Shown here: positions 33,838 to 40,606 of the stretch, in pieces | Layout of the letters: the number at the start of each line of letters is the position of its first letter | Numbering within the stretch: position 1 is the stretch's first letter | NCBI GenBank assembly: GCA_002353585.1 | Contig: DEJW01000043.1 | Location: forward strand, 1-40,606 | Source of the DNA: Prevotellaceae bacterium UBA2738 | GTDB lineage: Bacteria > Bacteroidota > Bacteroidia > Bacteroidales > Bacteroidaceae | DNA length: 40,606 nucleotides | Reading direction: 5' to 3' | Notes under the pieces: model-generated | Told to the model about the DNA's origin: nothing | Seen by the model: the letters and a program-made list of their open reading frames with translations, nothing else | Database searches by the model: none | Made by a program: the position numbers and the translations under genes

Positions 33838-33921
33838 GGATACTTAGCTACCACAAGTGGATGCTAAGCAACCAGACGCGGATACTTAGCTTCCGCACAT
33901 GGTAACAAAGCTACTATAAAA
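33838..33921. repeat. 21-bp tandem array between rny and pgk
   Basis: Units start at 33838 (GGATACTTAGC), 33859 (GGATGCTAAGC), 33880 (GGATACTTAGC) and 33901 (GGTAACAAAGC), exactly 21 bases apart. CTTAGCTTCC in the third unit also occurs in the array near 19903. The last unit abuts the terminator at 33922. With the palindrome, this accounts for most of the 313-base gap 33699-34011. Confidence 0.88.
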
Positions 33922-33958
33922 ATATCAGCTCCCATCCATTACGGACGGGAGCTGATAT
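33922..33958. terminator. Bidirectional terminator for rny and pgk
   Basis: Arms 33922-33937 (ATATCAGCTCCCATCC) and 33943-33958 pair over 16 positions around a 5-base loop. The single imperfect position is A-C on the plus strand and G-U on the minus strand, so the minus-strand (pgk) form is complete. TCTTTTTATA follows on the plus strand and TTTTTATAG on the minus strand. Confidence 0.9.
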
Positions 33959-34011
33959 TCTTTTTATACAAGAGTATCGGCAATCAGAGTGTGCCGACAC
34001 CTCCATTGTTA

Positions 34012-35259
34012 TTACTTACCGAGTACAGCTGCAACGCCTGGCAGAGTCTTACCCTCGATAGCCTCAAGCAGAGCACCACCGCCAGTAGAGATATAAGAAA
34101 CCTTGTCAGCCAGACCGAACTTGTTGACGCAAGCTACTGAGTCACCACCACCGATGAGTGAGAAAGCACCCTCTGCAGTAGCCTTGGCAACAGCCTCGCC
34201 GATAGCGCGTGAGCCAGCACAGAAGTTGTCAAACTCGAATACGCCGGCAGGACCGTTCCAAAGGATAGTCTTTGCACCCTCGATAGCCTTAGCAAAGAGT
34301 TCGCGTGACTTAGGACCTGCATCCATACCCTCTACGTCGTCAGGTATGTCAGTTACAGGCACGATGGTCTGGTTAGCATCGTTAGAGAAATCGTCGCCAG
34401 TAACACAGTCAACAGGCAAAACGAGCTCTACGCCGTTCTCCTTAGCCATCTTCTCTACGTTCAGAGCTACGTCAAGCTTGTCGAGCTCTACGATAGACTT
34501 ACCGATGTTGCCACCGTGAGCCTTAGAGAATGTATATGTCATACCGCCGCAGAGGATGAGTTTGTCAACCTTGCCGAGCAGATTCTCTATGATACCAATC
34601 TTAGAAGACACCTTTGAACCACCCATGATAGCCACGAATGGACGCTTGATGTTTGAGAGTACGTTGTCAACAGCGGCAACCTCTTTCTCCATCAGTAGAC
34701 CGAGCATCTTGTTGTCAGCATCGAAGTAGTCTGCTATAACGGCAGTAGAAGCGTGCTTACGGTGAGCTGTACCGAATGCGTCCATAACCCAGCAGTCAGC
34801 GTATGAAGCGAGCTTCTTGGCGAATGCCTTCTGTGACTCCTTCATAGCCTTCTTAGCCTCTTCGTATGCAGGGTCTTCCTTGTCGATACCTACTGGCTTA
34901 CCCTCTTCCTCAGCATAGAAACGGAGGTTTTCGAGCATCAGCACCTCACCTGGCTTCAGTGCAGCAGCCTGAGCGTCAGCCTTCTGGCAGTCGTCACAGA
35001 ACTGTACTGGAGTACCGAGAGCCTTTGACACAGCGTCAACTATCTGAGAGAGAGAGAGTTCAGCCTTTACCTTGCCCTTTGGCTTACCCATGTGTGACAT
35101 GATAATAAGTGCGCCACCCTTCTCAAGAATAAGCTTCAGCGTTGGAAGAGCGCCCTTGATACGAGTGTCGTCAGTAATCTTGCCATCCTGAAGAGGTACA
35201 TTGAAGTCAACACGAACGATTGCCTTCTTACCTGCAAAATTGTAATCAGAAATTTTCAT
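34012..35259 (-). CDS. pgk: Phosphoglycerate kinase, copy 1
   Basis: Transfers the phosphate of 1,3-bisphosphoglycerate to ADP in glycolysis. The 415 residues have AIVRVDFNVPL, SHMGKPKG, LLENLRFYAEE-type (here MLENLRFYAEE), DAFGTAHRKHAST, the nucleotide-side AIMGGSKVSSKI and the C-terminal LIGGGDSVACVNKFG and STGGGALLE. All catalytic regions are intact. The start MKISDYNFAGKK is the family start. It lies 40-odd bases downstream of a second complete pgk. The two agree at roughly two thirds of positions by eye, so this is an old tandem duplication. It ends before the bidirectional terminator. Confidence 0.97.
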   Translation of the reverse strand: MKISDYNFAGKKAIVRVDFNVPLQDGKITDDTRIKGALPTLKLILEKGGALIIMSHMGKPKGKVKAELSLSQIVDAVSKALGTPVQFCDDCQKADAQAAALKPGEVLMLENLRFYAEEEGKPVGIDKEDPAYEEAKKAMKESQKAFAKKLASYADCWVMDAFGTAHRKHASTAVIADYFDADNKMLGLLMEKEVAAVDNVLSNIKRPFVAIMGGSKVSSKIGIIENLLGKVDKLILCGGMTYTFSKAHGGNIGKSIVELDKLDVALNVEKMAKENGVELVLPVDCVTGDDFSNDANQTIVPVTDIPDDVEGMDAGPKSRELFAKAIEGAKTILWNGPAGVFEFDNFCAGSRAIGEAVAKATAEGAFSLIGGGDSVACVNKFGLADKVSYISTGGGALLEAIEGKTLPGVAAVLGK

Positions 35260-35299
35260 TTGTTTTTGTAGTTTTATTTAAGAAATATACAGTCTTTTC

Positions 35300-36568
35300 T
35301 TATTCTCCCAATACGGCAGCTACGCCTGGCAGAGTCTTACCCTCGATAGCCTCGAGCAAGGCACCGCCACCAGTAGAGATGTATGACACCTGTTCAGACA
35401 TACCGAACTTATTGATACAAGCTACAGAGTCACCTCCGCCGATGAGTGAGTATGCTCCGTTCTTTGTAGCCTTAGCGATAGCCTTTGCAATGGCACGTGA
35501 ACCCTTGGCAAAGTTGTTAAACTCAAACACGCCAGCAGGACCATTCCAAAGGATTGTCTTAGCACCGCTGATTGCCTCTGCAAACTGTTTCTGGCTCTCT
35601 GGTCCTGCATCCAGTCCCATATATCCGTCAGGCACATCGTTAGCGGGACAAACCACCGTCTTACACTTATTGTCGAAAGCGTCGCCAGCCACGCAGTCTG
35701 AGCCGAGCACCAGGTTCACACCCTTCTTCTTAGCTTGGTCCATTATTGAGAGTGCAAGATCCAGCTGCTCGTCCTCACACAGTGAGTTGCCTACCTTGCC
35801 ACCCATTGCCTTTGCGAATGTGAATGTCATACCACCGCAGAGGATGAGGTTGTCCACCTTATCCATGAGGTTCTCTATGATACCAATCTTTGTTGACACC
35901 TTTGAACCACCCATGATAGCAGTAAACGGATGCTTGATGTCGCTGAGAATCTTCTCCACGGCTCTCACCTCCTTCTCCATCAGGAAGCCGAGCATCTTAT
36001 GGTCTGCATCAAAATAGTCTGCTATCAAGGCTGTAGAAGCGTGCTTACGGTGAGCAGTACCAAAGGCATCGTTCACGTAGCAGTCAGCGTATGACGCCAA
36101 GGTCTTGGCCAACTTCTTCTGACGCTCCTTCAGGTCTTTCTCTGCAGCCTCATACTCAGGTGTGCCCTTCTTCATCTTTGGCAGGTTGGCATCACCTGAT
36201 GGCTTGCCCTCCTCTTCTGCATAGAAACGCAGGTTCTCGAGCAACAGTACCTCACCTGGCTTTAAATCTGCAGCGTCAGCAGCAGCACGAGCGCAGTCTG
36301 AGCAGAACAGCACGTTTCTGCCCAAACGGTTTGACACCACTTCCTTTATCTGTGACAGTGACAGCCTCGCCCTTACCTGTCCCTTTGGCTTACCCATGTG
36401 AGACATAATAATCAGCGCACCGCCGTTATCAAGTATATACTTAAGTGTTGGCATAGCACCACGAATACGGGTGGTATCCGTAATCTTACCGTTTTCGTCC
36501 AATGGAACATTGAAGTCAACACGTACTATTGCCTTCTTACCTTCAAAATCATAATCATGAATATTCAT
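35300..36568 (-). CDS. pgk: Phosphoglycerate kinase, copy 2
   Basis: A second full-length phosphoglycerate kinase of 422 residues, first in the tandem pair. It carries the same motifs as copy 1 (RVDFNVPL, SHMGKPKG, LLENLRFYAEE, DAFGTAHRKHAST, AIMGGSKVSTKI, LIGGGDSVACINKFG). A 5-7 residue insertion after the FYAEEEGKP stretch (GDANLPKMKKGTP) and a different central region set it apart. The last 25 residues match copy 1 almost exactly. An open frame runs on to 36673, but that part covers the promoter. The ATG at 36568 has AAAAGG at a good distance and is chosen. No key residue is missing, so both copies should be active. Confidence 0.96.
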   Translation of the reverse strand: MNIHDYDFEGKKAIVRVDFNVPLDENGKITDTTRIRGAMPTLKYILDNGGALIIMSHMGKPKGQVRARLSLSQIKEVVSNRLGRNVLFCSDCARAAADAADLKPGEVLLLENLRFYAEEEGKPSGDANLPKMKKGTPEYEAAEKDLKERQKKLAKTLASYADCYVNDAFGTAHRKHASTALIADYFDADHKMLGFLMEKEVRAVEKILSDIKHPFTAIMGGSKVSTKIGIIENLMDKVDNLILCGGMTFTFAKAMGGKVGNSLCEDEQLDLALSIMDQAKKKGVNLVLGSDCVAGDAFDNKCKTVVCPANDVPDGYMGLDAGPESQKQFAEAISGAKTILWNGPAGVFEFNNFAKGSRAIAKAIAKATKNGAYSLIGGGDSVACINKFGMSEQVSYISTGGGALLEAIEGKTLPGVAAVLGE

Positions 36569-36601
36569 CTTTTTACCTTTTAATAAAATTATAACTGTGT
36601 G

Positions 36602-36609
36602 CAAAAGTA
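36602..36609 (-). promoter_or_regulatory. -7 element of the pgk pair
   Basis: On the minus strand TACTTTTG lies 33 bases before the copy-2 ATG. The -33 region is T/A-rich without a clear TTTG. It is back to back with the kdsC promoter, which uses the identical TACTTTTG. Confidence 0.55.
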
Positions 36610-36650
36610 CAATTTTTTTTCCATATATAATTACTTTTTCCACCTTTTTA

Positions 36651-36681
36651 TTGCACAACTTGACAAAAATCATTACTTTTG
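36651..36681 (+). promoter_or_regulatory. kdsC promoter
   Basis: TTG (36651-36653), 20 bases and TACTTTTG (36674-36681). The start would be near 36687, leaving a leader of only about 13 bases. Confidence 0.7.
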
Positions 36682-36699
36682 CATAAATTTCTTTACAAT

Positions 36700-37218
36700 A
36701 TGATAAACTACGACTTAACCTCCGTAAAGGCTATAATATTTGATGTTGACGGTGTACTCTCGCTCAGCACCATACAGATGAGCCCTGCTGGCTTGCCAGT
36801 GCGCACAGTAAACATCAAGGATGGTTACGCCATACAACTGGCTATTAAGATGGGAATGAAAATCGCTATCATCTCTGGTGGCACTGACCCCAGCATTGAG
36901 GAGAGATATCGCAAACTGGGCATGACTGATATCTTCATGTCATGTAGCACCAAGATTCAGGTTCTCAATCAGTACCTTGCCGACAACCATCTCTCTGCCG
37001 ATGAGGTGATATACGTGGGCGACGACATTCCTGATTACGAGATAATGAAGGTTGTGGGCTGTCCGTGCTGCCCTGCCGATGCTTGCAGCGACATCAAGGA
37101 AATCTCCACCTACGTCAGTCCTTACGAGGGTGGCAAGGGTTGTGCTCGCGACATCATCGAGCAGATACTGCGTGCCAAGGGTCTGTGGCTGTCTTCAGCC
37201 AAAGCCTTCGGATGGTAG
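36700..37218 (+). CDS. kdsC: KdsC-like HAD phosphatase
   Basis: A 172-residue HAD phosphatase of the KdsC type, which removes the phosphate from KDO-8-phosphate in lipopolysaccharide core synthesis. Motif I is FDVDGVLS, motif II ISGG, and the acidic motif IV region GDDIPDYE; the KDGYAIQLAIKMGMKIAIISG region is typical of KdsC. The open frame begins with a TTG at 36679, but that lies in the -7 element, so the ATG at 36700 is the start. The last eleven residues (LWLSSAKAFGW) go beyond the usual family end. It leads a four-gene plus-strand operon. KdsA/KdsB are not in the window. Confidence 0.87.
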   Translation: MINYDLTSVKAIIFDVDGVLSLSTIQMSPAGLPVRTVNIKDGYAIQLAIKMGMKIAIISGGTDPSIEERYRKLGMTDIFMSCSTKIQVLNQYLADNHLSADEVIYVGDDIPDYEIMKVVGCPCCPADACSDIKEISTYVSPYEGGKGCARDIIEQILRAKGLWLSSAKAFGW

Positions 37219-37220
37219 TG

Positions 37221-37242
37221 AATCAGTTCATAGTTCACAGTT
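37221..37242. repeat. Heptad array between kdsC and the thioesterase gene
   Basis: In the sense direction the gap reads AATCAGTTCA then TAGTTCACAGTT, heptads of the AGTTCAT type. Its opposite strand carries the same words as the array after serC (8587-8614). It fills the entire space between the kdsC stop and the next ATG, leaving no Shine-Dalgarno sequence. Confidence 0.85.
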
Positions 37243-37629
37243 ATGATACACGAAAATAAAGACAGAGTACGCGATTACGAGTGCGACATTCAGGGCATAG
37301 TCAACAATGCCAACTACCAGCATTATCTAGAACATGCTCGCCATCAGTTTCTTCGCACCAAGAATATCAGTTTCCGTGAGTTACACGAACAGGGTATCGA
37401 CTGCGTGGTGGCACGCGTTGACATGCGTTTCAAGTACCCCCTGCGCGGTATGGACGAATATGTGGTGCGCACCGAGTTGAAGAAAGAAGGTTTGCGCTAT
37501 GTGTTTATGCAGGACATCTATCGCCTGCCCGACGAGCAGCTGTGCCTTAAAGGCAGGGTTGAGGTGGTATGCCTTATCAACGGCAAACTTGGCGACGACG
37601 AGGAACTCAGTAATCTGCTACTCTCTTAA
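37243..37629 (+). CDS. Hotdog-fold acyl-CoA thioesterase (YbgC/4HBT family)
   Basis: A 128-residue single hotdog protein. The active-site segment VRDYECDIQGIVNNANYQHYLEHARHQFL matches the YbgC/4HBT pattern, with the catalytic Asp about two residues before the QGIV turn and the Tyr and His that follow. These enzymes hydrolyse short- or medium-chain acyl-CoA or acyl-ACP thioesters. The substrate is unknown. It sits between kdsC (24 bases) and the AmgK-RapZ fusion (28 bases), which suggests an envelope-linked operon, but a direct part in that pathway is not shown. Confidence 0.85.
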   Translation: MIHENKDRVRDYECDIQGIVNNANYQHYLEHARHQFLRTKNISFRELHEQGIDCVVARVDMRFKYPLRGMDEYVVRTELKKEGLRYVFMQDIYRLPDEQLCLKGRVEVVCLINGKLGDDEELSNLLLS

Positions 37630-37657
37630 TCCCATATAACAAAACACACGTTCTTTC

Positions 37658-39220
37658 ATGCAACTACTCAAAGATTTATATACCGAATGGAATGGTAGCG
37701 AACCTGCCATGATGGAGAAACTGCCTGGAGCAGGTAGCAACAGGGAATATTACCGCATGACCGATGCTGAGGGCAATCACGTTATCGGATGCATTGGTAC
37801 CTCAAAGGAGGAGAATCATGCCTTCCTCAGCATAGCACGTCATTTTGCCAAGCGCAAACTGCCCGTTCCCCAGGTGCTGGCACAGTCTGATGACGAACTG
37901 CGCTACATCCAGCAAGACCTCGGTTCCCTCTCGCTCTTTGATGCCATCAAGGGTGGTCGTGACGCTGGCGGACGCTATACACTGAAAGAGAAAGACTTGC
38001 TGAAGAAGACCATCCACGAACTGCCTAACCTGCAGATACGCGGTGCTCGCGGACTGGATTTCTCCGTTTGCTATCCTCAGCCAGAGTTTGATCAGGCCAA
38101 TGTGCTCTTCGACCTCAATTACTTCAAATACTGTTTCCTCAAGGCTACAGGCATTGATTTCCACGAGCTCAAACTCGAGGCAAGTTTTAAGTTGCTTGCC
38201 AAAGACCTTACCAACGACAGCATGAGCAGCAGTTATTGCTTTATGTATCGCGATTTTCAGGCGCGCAATGTGATGCTGCTCAAGAATGCCAAGGGCGAGG
38301 AACAGCCTTACTTCATCGACTTTCAGGGTGGCAGAAAGGGTCCATATTATTACGACGTGGCATCATTCCTGTGGCAGGCATCAGCCAAATACAGCAAGAC
38401 CCTCCGTCAGGAACTCATCAAGGATTACTACAAATCACTGAGCCACTATGTGGAGGTGCCACCATTCAAGCAGTTCTGCGACCGTCTGCAACTTTTCGTG
38501 CTCTTCCGCATGTTGCAGGTGTTAGGTGCTTATGGTTTCCGTGGTTATTTTGAGCGTAAGGTGCATTTCCTGCAGAGCATTCCACCTGCCATCAACAATA
38601 TCCGTGAACTCATCAAGGAGAATGATTTCCCCTACCCTTACCTTATCAGCGTGCTCAAGCGTCTCACCTCACTGCCTGAGTATGCCGAGAAGCCAGAGGA
38701 ACCGGCTAAGCGTAAGGACGGCTTCAAGACTACCGACAACAACCCCTACAAGGTTAACCCTTCTGACGGTAAGGCTACCTATTCTAAATATGACGGTAGC
38801 GGTCCGCTCGTTGTCAAGGTGTTCAGCTTCTCCTTTCACAAGGGCATTCCTGCAGACGATTCAGGCAACGGCGGTGGCTATGTGTTCGACTGTCGCAGCA
38901 CTCACAACCCTGGACGTTATGAGCCTTACAAGAAACTCACAGGACTTGACGAGCCCGTCATCCGTTTCCTTGAGGACGATGGTGAGATACTCACCTTCCT
39001 CGATAGCGTGTATAAGCTTGCCGATGCCCACGTTACGCGTTATCTGCAACGTGGTTTCACCAGTCTCATGTTCTGTTTCGGCTGCACTGGCGGTCAGCAC
39101 CGTTCAGTATATTCGGCCCAGCACCTTGCCGAGCATCTGAATAAGAAATTCGGCGTAGAGGTACGCCTTGAACATCGTGAGCAGAATATCAGGCAGATAT
39201 TGCCAAGAGTGGTTCAATAG
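37658..39220 (+). CDS. AmgK-type sugar kinase fused to a RapZ C-terminal domain
   Basis: A 520-residue fusion. Residues 1-330 are an aminoglycoside-phosphotransferase-fold kinase resembling AmgK, the anomeric MurNAc/GlcNAc kinase: the glycine-rich GAGSNREYYRM (25-34), LPVPQVLAQ and QQDLGS (68-90), catalytic YRDFQARN (197-204) and metal-binding DFQ (221-223). A linker (about 340-382) leads to a RapZ C-terminal domain (383-508) with SFHKGIP, YVFDCR, LTGLDEPV, GCTGGQHRSVY (475-485) and LEHRE. The N-terminal P-loop ATPase of true RapZ is absent. In E. coli that C-terminal domain binds glucosamine-6-phosphate. A kinase controlled by amino-sugar phosphate is inferred. MurU for the next step is at 2331. 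Confidence 0.88.
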   Translation: MQLLKDLYTEWNGSEPAMMEKLPGAGSNREYYRMTDAEGNHVIGCIGTSKEENHAFLSIARHFAKRKLPVPQVLAQSDDELRYIQQDLGSLSLFDAIKGGRDAGGRYTLKEKDLLKKTIHELPNLQIRGARGLDFSVCYPQPEFDQANVLFDLNYFKYCFLKATGIDFHELKLEASFKLLAKDLTNDSMSSSYCFMYRDFQARNVMLLKNAKGEEQPYFIDFQGGRKGPYYYDVASFLWQASAKYSKTLRQELIKDYYKSLSHYVEVPPFKQFCDRLQLFVLFRMLQVLGAYGFRGYFERKVHFLQSIPPAINNIRELIKENDFPYPYLISVLKRLTSLPEYAEKPEEPAKRKDGFKTTDNNPYKVNPSDGKATYSKYDGSGPLVVKVFSFSFHKGIPADDSGNGGGYVFDCRSTHNPGRYEPYKKLTGLDEPVIRFLEDDGEILTFLDSVYKLADAHVTRYLQRGFTSLMFCFGCTGGQHRSVYSAQHLAEHLNKKFGVEVRLEHREQNIRQILPRVVQ

Positions 39221-39228
39221 TTCAAGAG

Positions 39229-40215
39229 ATGTTTCTAAGATTCTTAAAAAACTGGACGCTCCCTATCAGCATAATAAGTGGAGCATTATGTTACCTCATA
39301 GGTAATGCCATGCCTTTATCGGCAGAGGCTAAGGGTGGTATTCTCCATTTCATCGAGATTGTGCAGCCATTATTGCTGGCAGTCATGCTCTACATAGCCT
39401 TCTGCAAGGTGAAGCCCTCTGAGATGCGTCCACATAAGTGGCAAGCGTGGCTGTTGCTCACTCAGACAACGCTCTTCATTCTGTGTTGCCTCGCACTTCA
39501 TTTCCTTTCAGCATCGTTTTCTGGCGCCTACACCACGTTGCATTACTTCATCGAGGCGCTGCTGCTCGCCCTTGTCTGTCCTACGGCAACGGCTTGCGCT
39601 GTAGTAACCCAAAAACTTGGTGGCGACTCAGCAACCACAACTACCTACACCATCATCATCAATCTTGCCGTTGCCATACTGATACCGCTGTTGCTGCCTA
39701 TCACCCACGAACAGTCTCACCTCACCTTCCTCACCGCTTTCGGTACCATCATCCAGAAGGTTTTTCCGTTGCTTATGCTTCCATTGCTACTTGCATGGGC
39801 TACTCGCTATCTGCTGCCTAAGTTTCATGCCTTACTGCTCTCCATTCGCGACCTCGCCTTCTATCTCTGGGCTGTCTCTCTCTCTCTTGCTATAGCCATC
39901 AGTTGCAGGGCTCTTGTCAACAGTCATGAGAGCTTAGCCACCGTCGGTGCCATTGCCATTGCCACCCTCTTTGCCTGCATCTTTCAGTTTGGTTTCGGCA
40001 AATACATCGGCAGGCGTTACGGATGTTCCATGGAGGCTGGACAGGCTATGGGCCAGAAAAACACCATCTTCATCATCTGGCTGGGCTACACCTTCCTCTG
40101 CCCTATCTCAGCCACGGCAGGCGGTTTTTATTCCATCTGGCACAATGTGGTAAACTCCTACCAGCTATACAAAAAGAGGAAACAAGATTCTATCACTCAG
40201 CAAGCAGGAAAGTGA
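39229..40215 (+). CDS. BASS-family-like membrane transporter
   Basis: A 328-residue inner-membrane protein with about nine or ten membrane segments. The layout and the segments CPTATACAVVTQKLGGD and QKNTIFIIWLGY resemble the bile-acid:sodium symporter (BASS) superfamily, including the crossover helices, but the substrate is unknown; bile acids are not implied. It starts 8 bases after the AmgK-RapZ fusion and is clearly in its operon. A role in moving an amino-sugar or keto-acid is possible but not shown. Its 3' end overlaps the 3' end of the convergent gene at 40193 by 23 bases. Confidence 0.7.
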   Translation: MFLRFLKNWTLPISIISGALCYLIGNAMPLSAEAKGGILHFIEIVQPLLLAVMLYIAFCKVKPSEMRPHKWQAWLLLTQTTLFILCCLALHFLSASFSGAYTTLHYFIEALLLALVCPTATACAVVTQKLGGDSATTTTYTIIINLAVAILIPLLLPITHEQSHLTFLTAFGTIIQKVFPLLMLPLLLAWATRYLLPKFHALLLSIRDLAFYLWAVSLSLAIAISCRALVNSHESLATVGAIAIATLFACIFQFGFGKYIGRRYGCSMEAGQAMGQKNTIFIIWLGYTFLCPISATAGGFYSIWHNVVNSYQLYKKRKQDSITQQAGK

Positions 40216-40606
40216 ACACCAGTGGCAGGTGGTCGCTCACTCCACCGTGATACATCTCCCACACGTAAGTGCGGCGTGGCTTGTAAACACCTTGTTGATC
40301 CTGCTCCATCAGCCATTCGGCATCGTGTATGTGGCAGTCTATGGGTTGCAGACTGGGTGAGGCGAATATGTGGTCAAGACTGTTCCATTCATTCTGAAAG
40401 AAGTATGTGCCATGCACTTTGTCAGGATGAAACTTTGCTCTCTCCTCAGCCGACACCTCTGTCAGTCCTGACTCCACAAGTCTCTTTATCGGTTTGTCAA
40501 CAGAATAGTCATTGAAATCACCCATAACTATTATGTTTGCCTTAACTGCTGCCATGCGTATCGAGTCGGTCTTGTGGATAATCTTTTCAGCTACTTCCAT
40601 TCTATG
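40193..40606 (-). CDS. Endonuclease/exonuclease/phosphatase family protein, 5' end outside the window
   Basis: The frame is open to the right edge, so the N-terminal part is missing. The visible 137 residues hold the second half of an EEP-fold phosphoesterase: VMGDFNDYS (metal-binding Asn and Asp), LDHIFAS and SDHLPLVFTF, the final catalytic Asp-His pair. The Met at 40600 is internal. Bacteroidota often have such exported EEP proteins. No cleavage target can be given. It ends tail to tail with the transporter gene, sharing 23 bases, and no terminator lies between. Confidence 0.85.
   Translation of the reverse strand, partial: HRMEVAEKIIHKTDSIRMAAVKANIIVMGDFNDYSVDKPIKRLVESGLTEVSAEERAKFHPDKVHGTYFFQNEWNSLDHIFASPSLQPIDCHIHDAEWLMEQDQQGVYKPRRTYVWEMYHGGVSDHLPLVFTFLLAE

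Noticed and set aside
36569..36673. N-terminal extension of pgk copy 2
   Set aside because: It spans the promoter region. The ATG at 36568 has a good ribosome site and the family start.
38526..39140. 204-codon plus-strand frame
   Set aside because: It overlaps the RapZ-type domain of the fusion in another frame. Its Ser/Arg/Thr-rich product has no domain.

Overview
The window looks like chromosomal DNA of a member of the Bacteroidota, most likely Prevotella or a close relative. The evidence is RprX/RprY-type signalling proteins, a UbiA-family MenA, short SerA and SerC, an RNase Y next to ZapA, a very tyrosine-rich Wzc-type kinase, and promoters of the Bacteroidota form (TTTG, about 19-20 bp, TAnnTTTG). 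No phage, insertion sequence, CRISPR array, tRNA or rRNA was seen. The genes are mostly core metabolism; the surprises are in the gaps between them.

Layout. 1-680 is intergenic and full of short tandem repeats, ending in the guaA terminator. 681-5485 (minus strand) holds rprX, rprY, a MurU-like nucleotidyltransferase and guaA. 5702-9681 (minus) holds serC, serA, a DUF1015 gene and yraN. 9857-18674 (minus) holds glmS, carA, carB, dapA, an HD-domain gene and menA. 18763-19551 is a lone Wza-like export lipoprotein with its own promoter and terminator. 19926-22723 (minus) holds an OmpH/Skp-like lipoprotein, a Gfo/Idh/MocA oxidoreductase and a DUF4421-like gene. 22865-26096 (plus) holds pepD, pyrK and pyrD. 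26177-30608 (minus) holds the exopolysaccharide initiating sugar-phosphate transferase, a Wzc-like kinase and a small HAD protein. 30802-33698 (plus) holds an unknown gene, a coiled-coil gene, zapA and rny. 34012-36568 (minus) holds two complete pgk genes in tandem. 36700-40215 (plus) holds kdsC, a hotdog thioesterase, an AmgK-RapZ fusion and a BASS-like transporter. A truncated endonuclease/exonuclease/phosphatase gene closes the window.

How the genes connect. Glutamine amidotransferases are concentrated here (GuaA, CarA, GlmS). CarAB with PyrK and PyrD covers parts of pyrimidine synthesis. GlmS supplies amino sugar, while MurU and the AmgK domain together would rebuild UDP-MurNAc from recovered MurNAc. 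The RapZ-type C-terminal domain fused to the AmgK domain belongs to a family that in enterobacteria senses glucosamine-6-phosphate and controls glmS. That makes an amino-sugar sensing kinase the most interesting protein candidate.

The most unusual DNA signal is a set of short tandem repeats that begin inside the last codons of a gene, run through its stop codon and continue downstream (dapA, pyrK, the DUF4421 gene, pyrD, DUF1015, murU). In dapA and pyrK the extra copies still spell the same terminal residues plus a stop, with mostly synonymous differences and shifted reading frames. Several of the arrays have a period of 21-22 bp and share sequence. Others are strand-oriented heptanucleotide arrays. 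A 39-bp hairpin element sits inside two of the heptad arrays.
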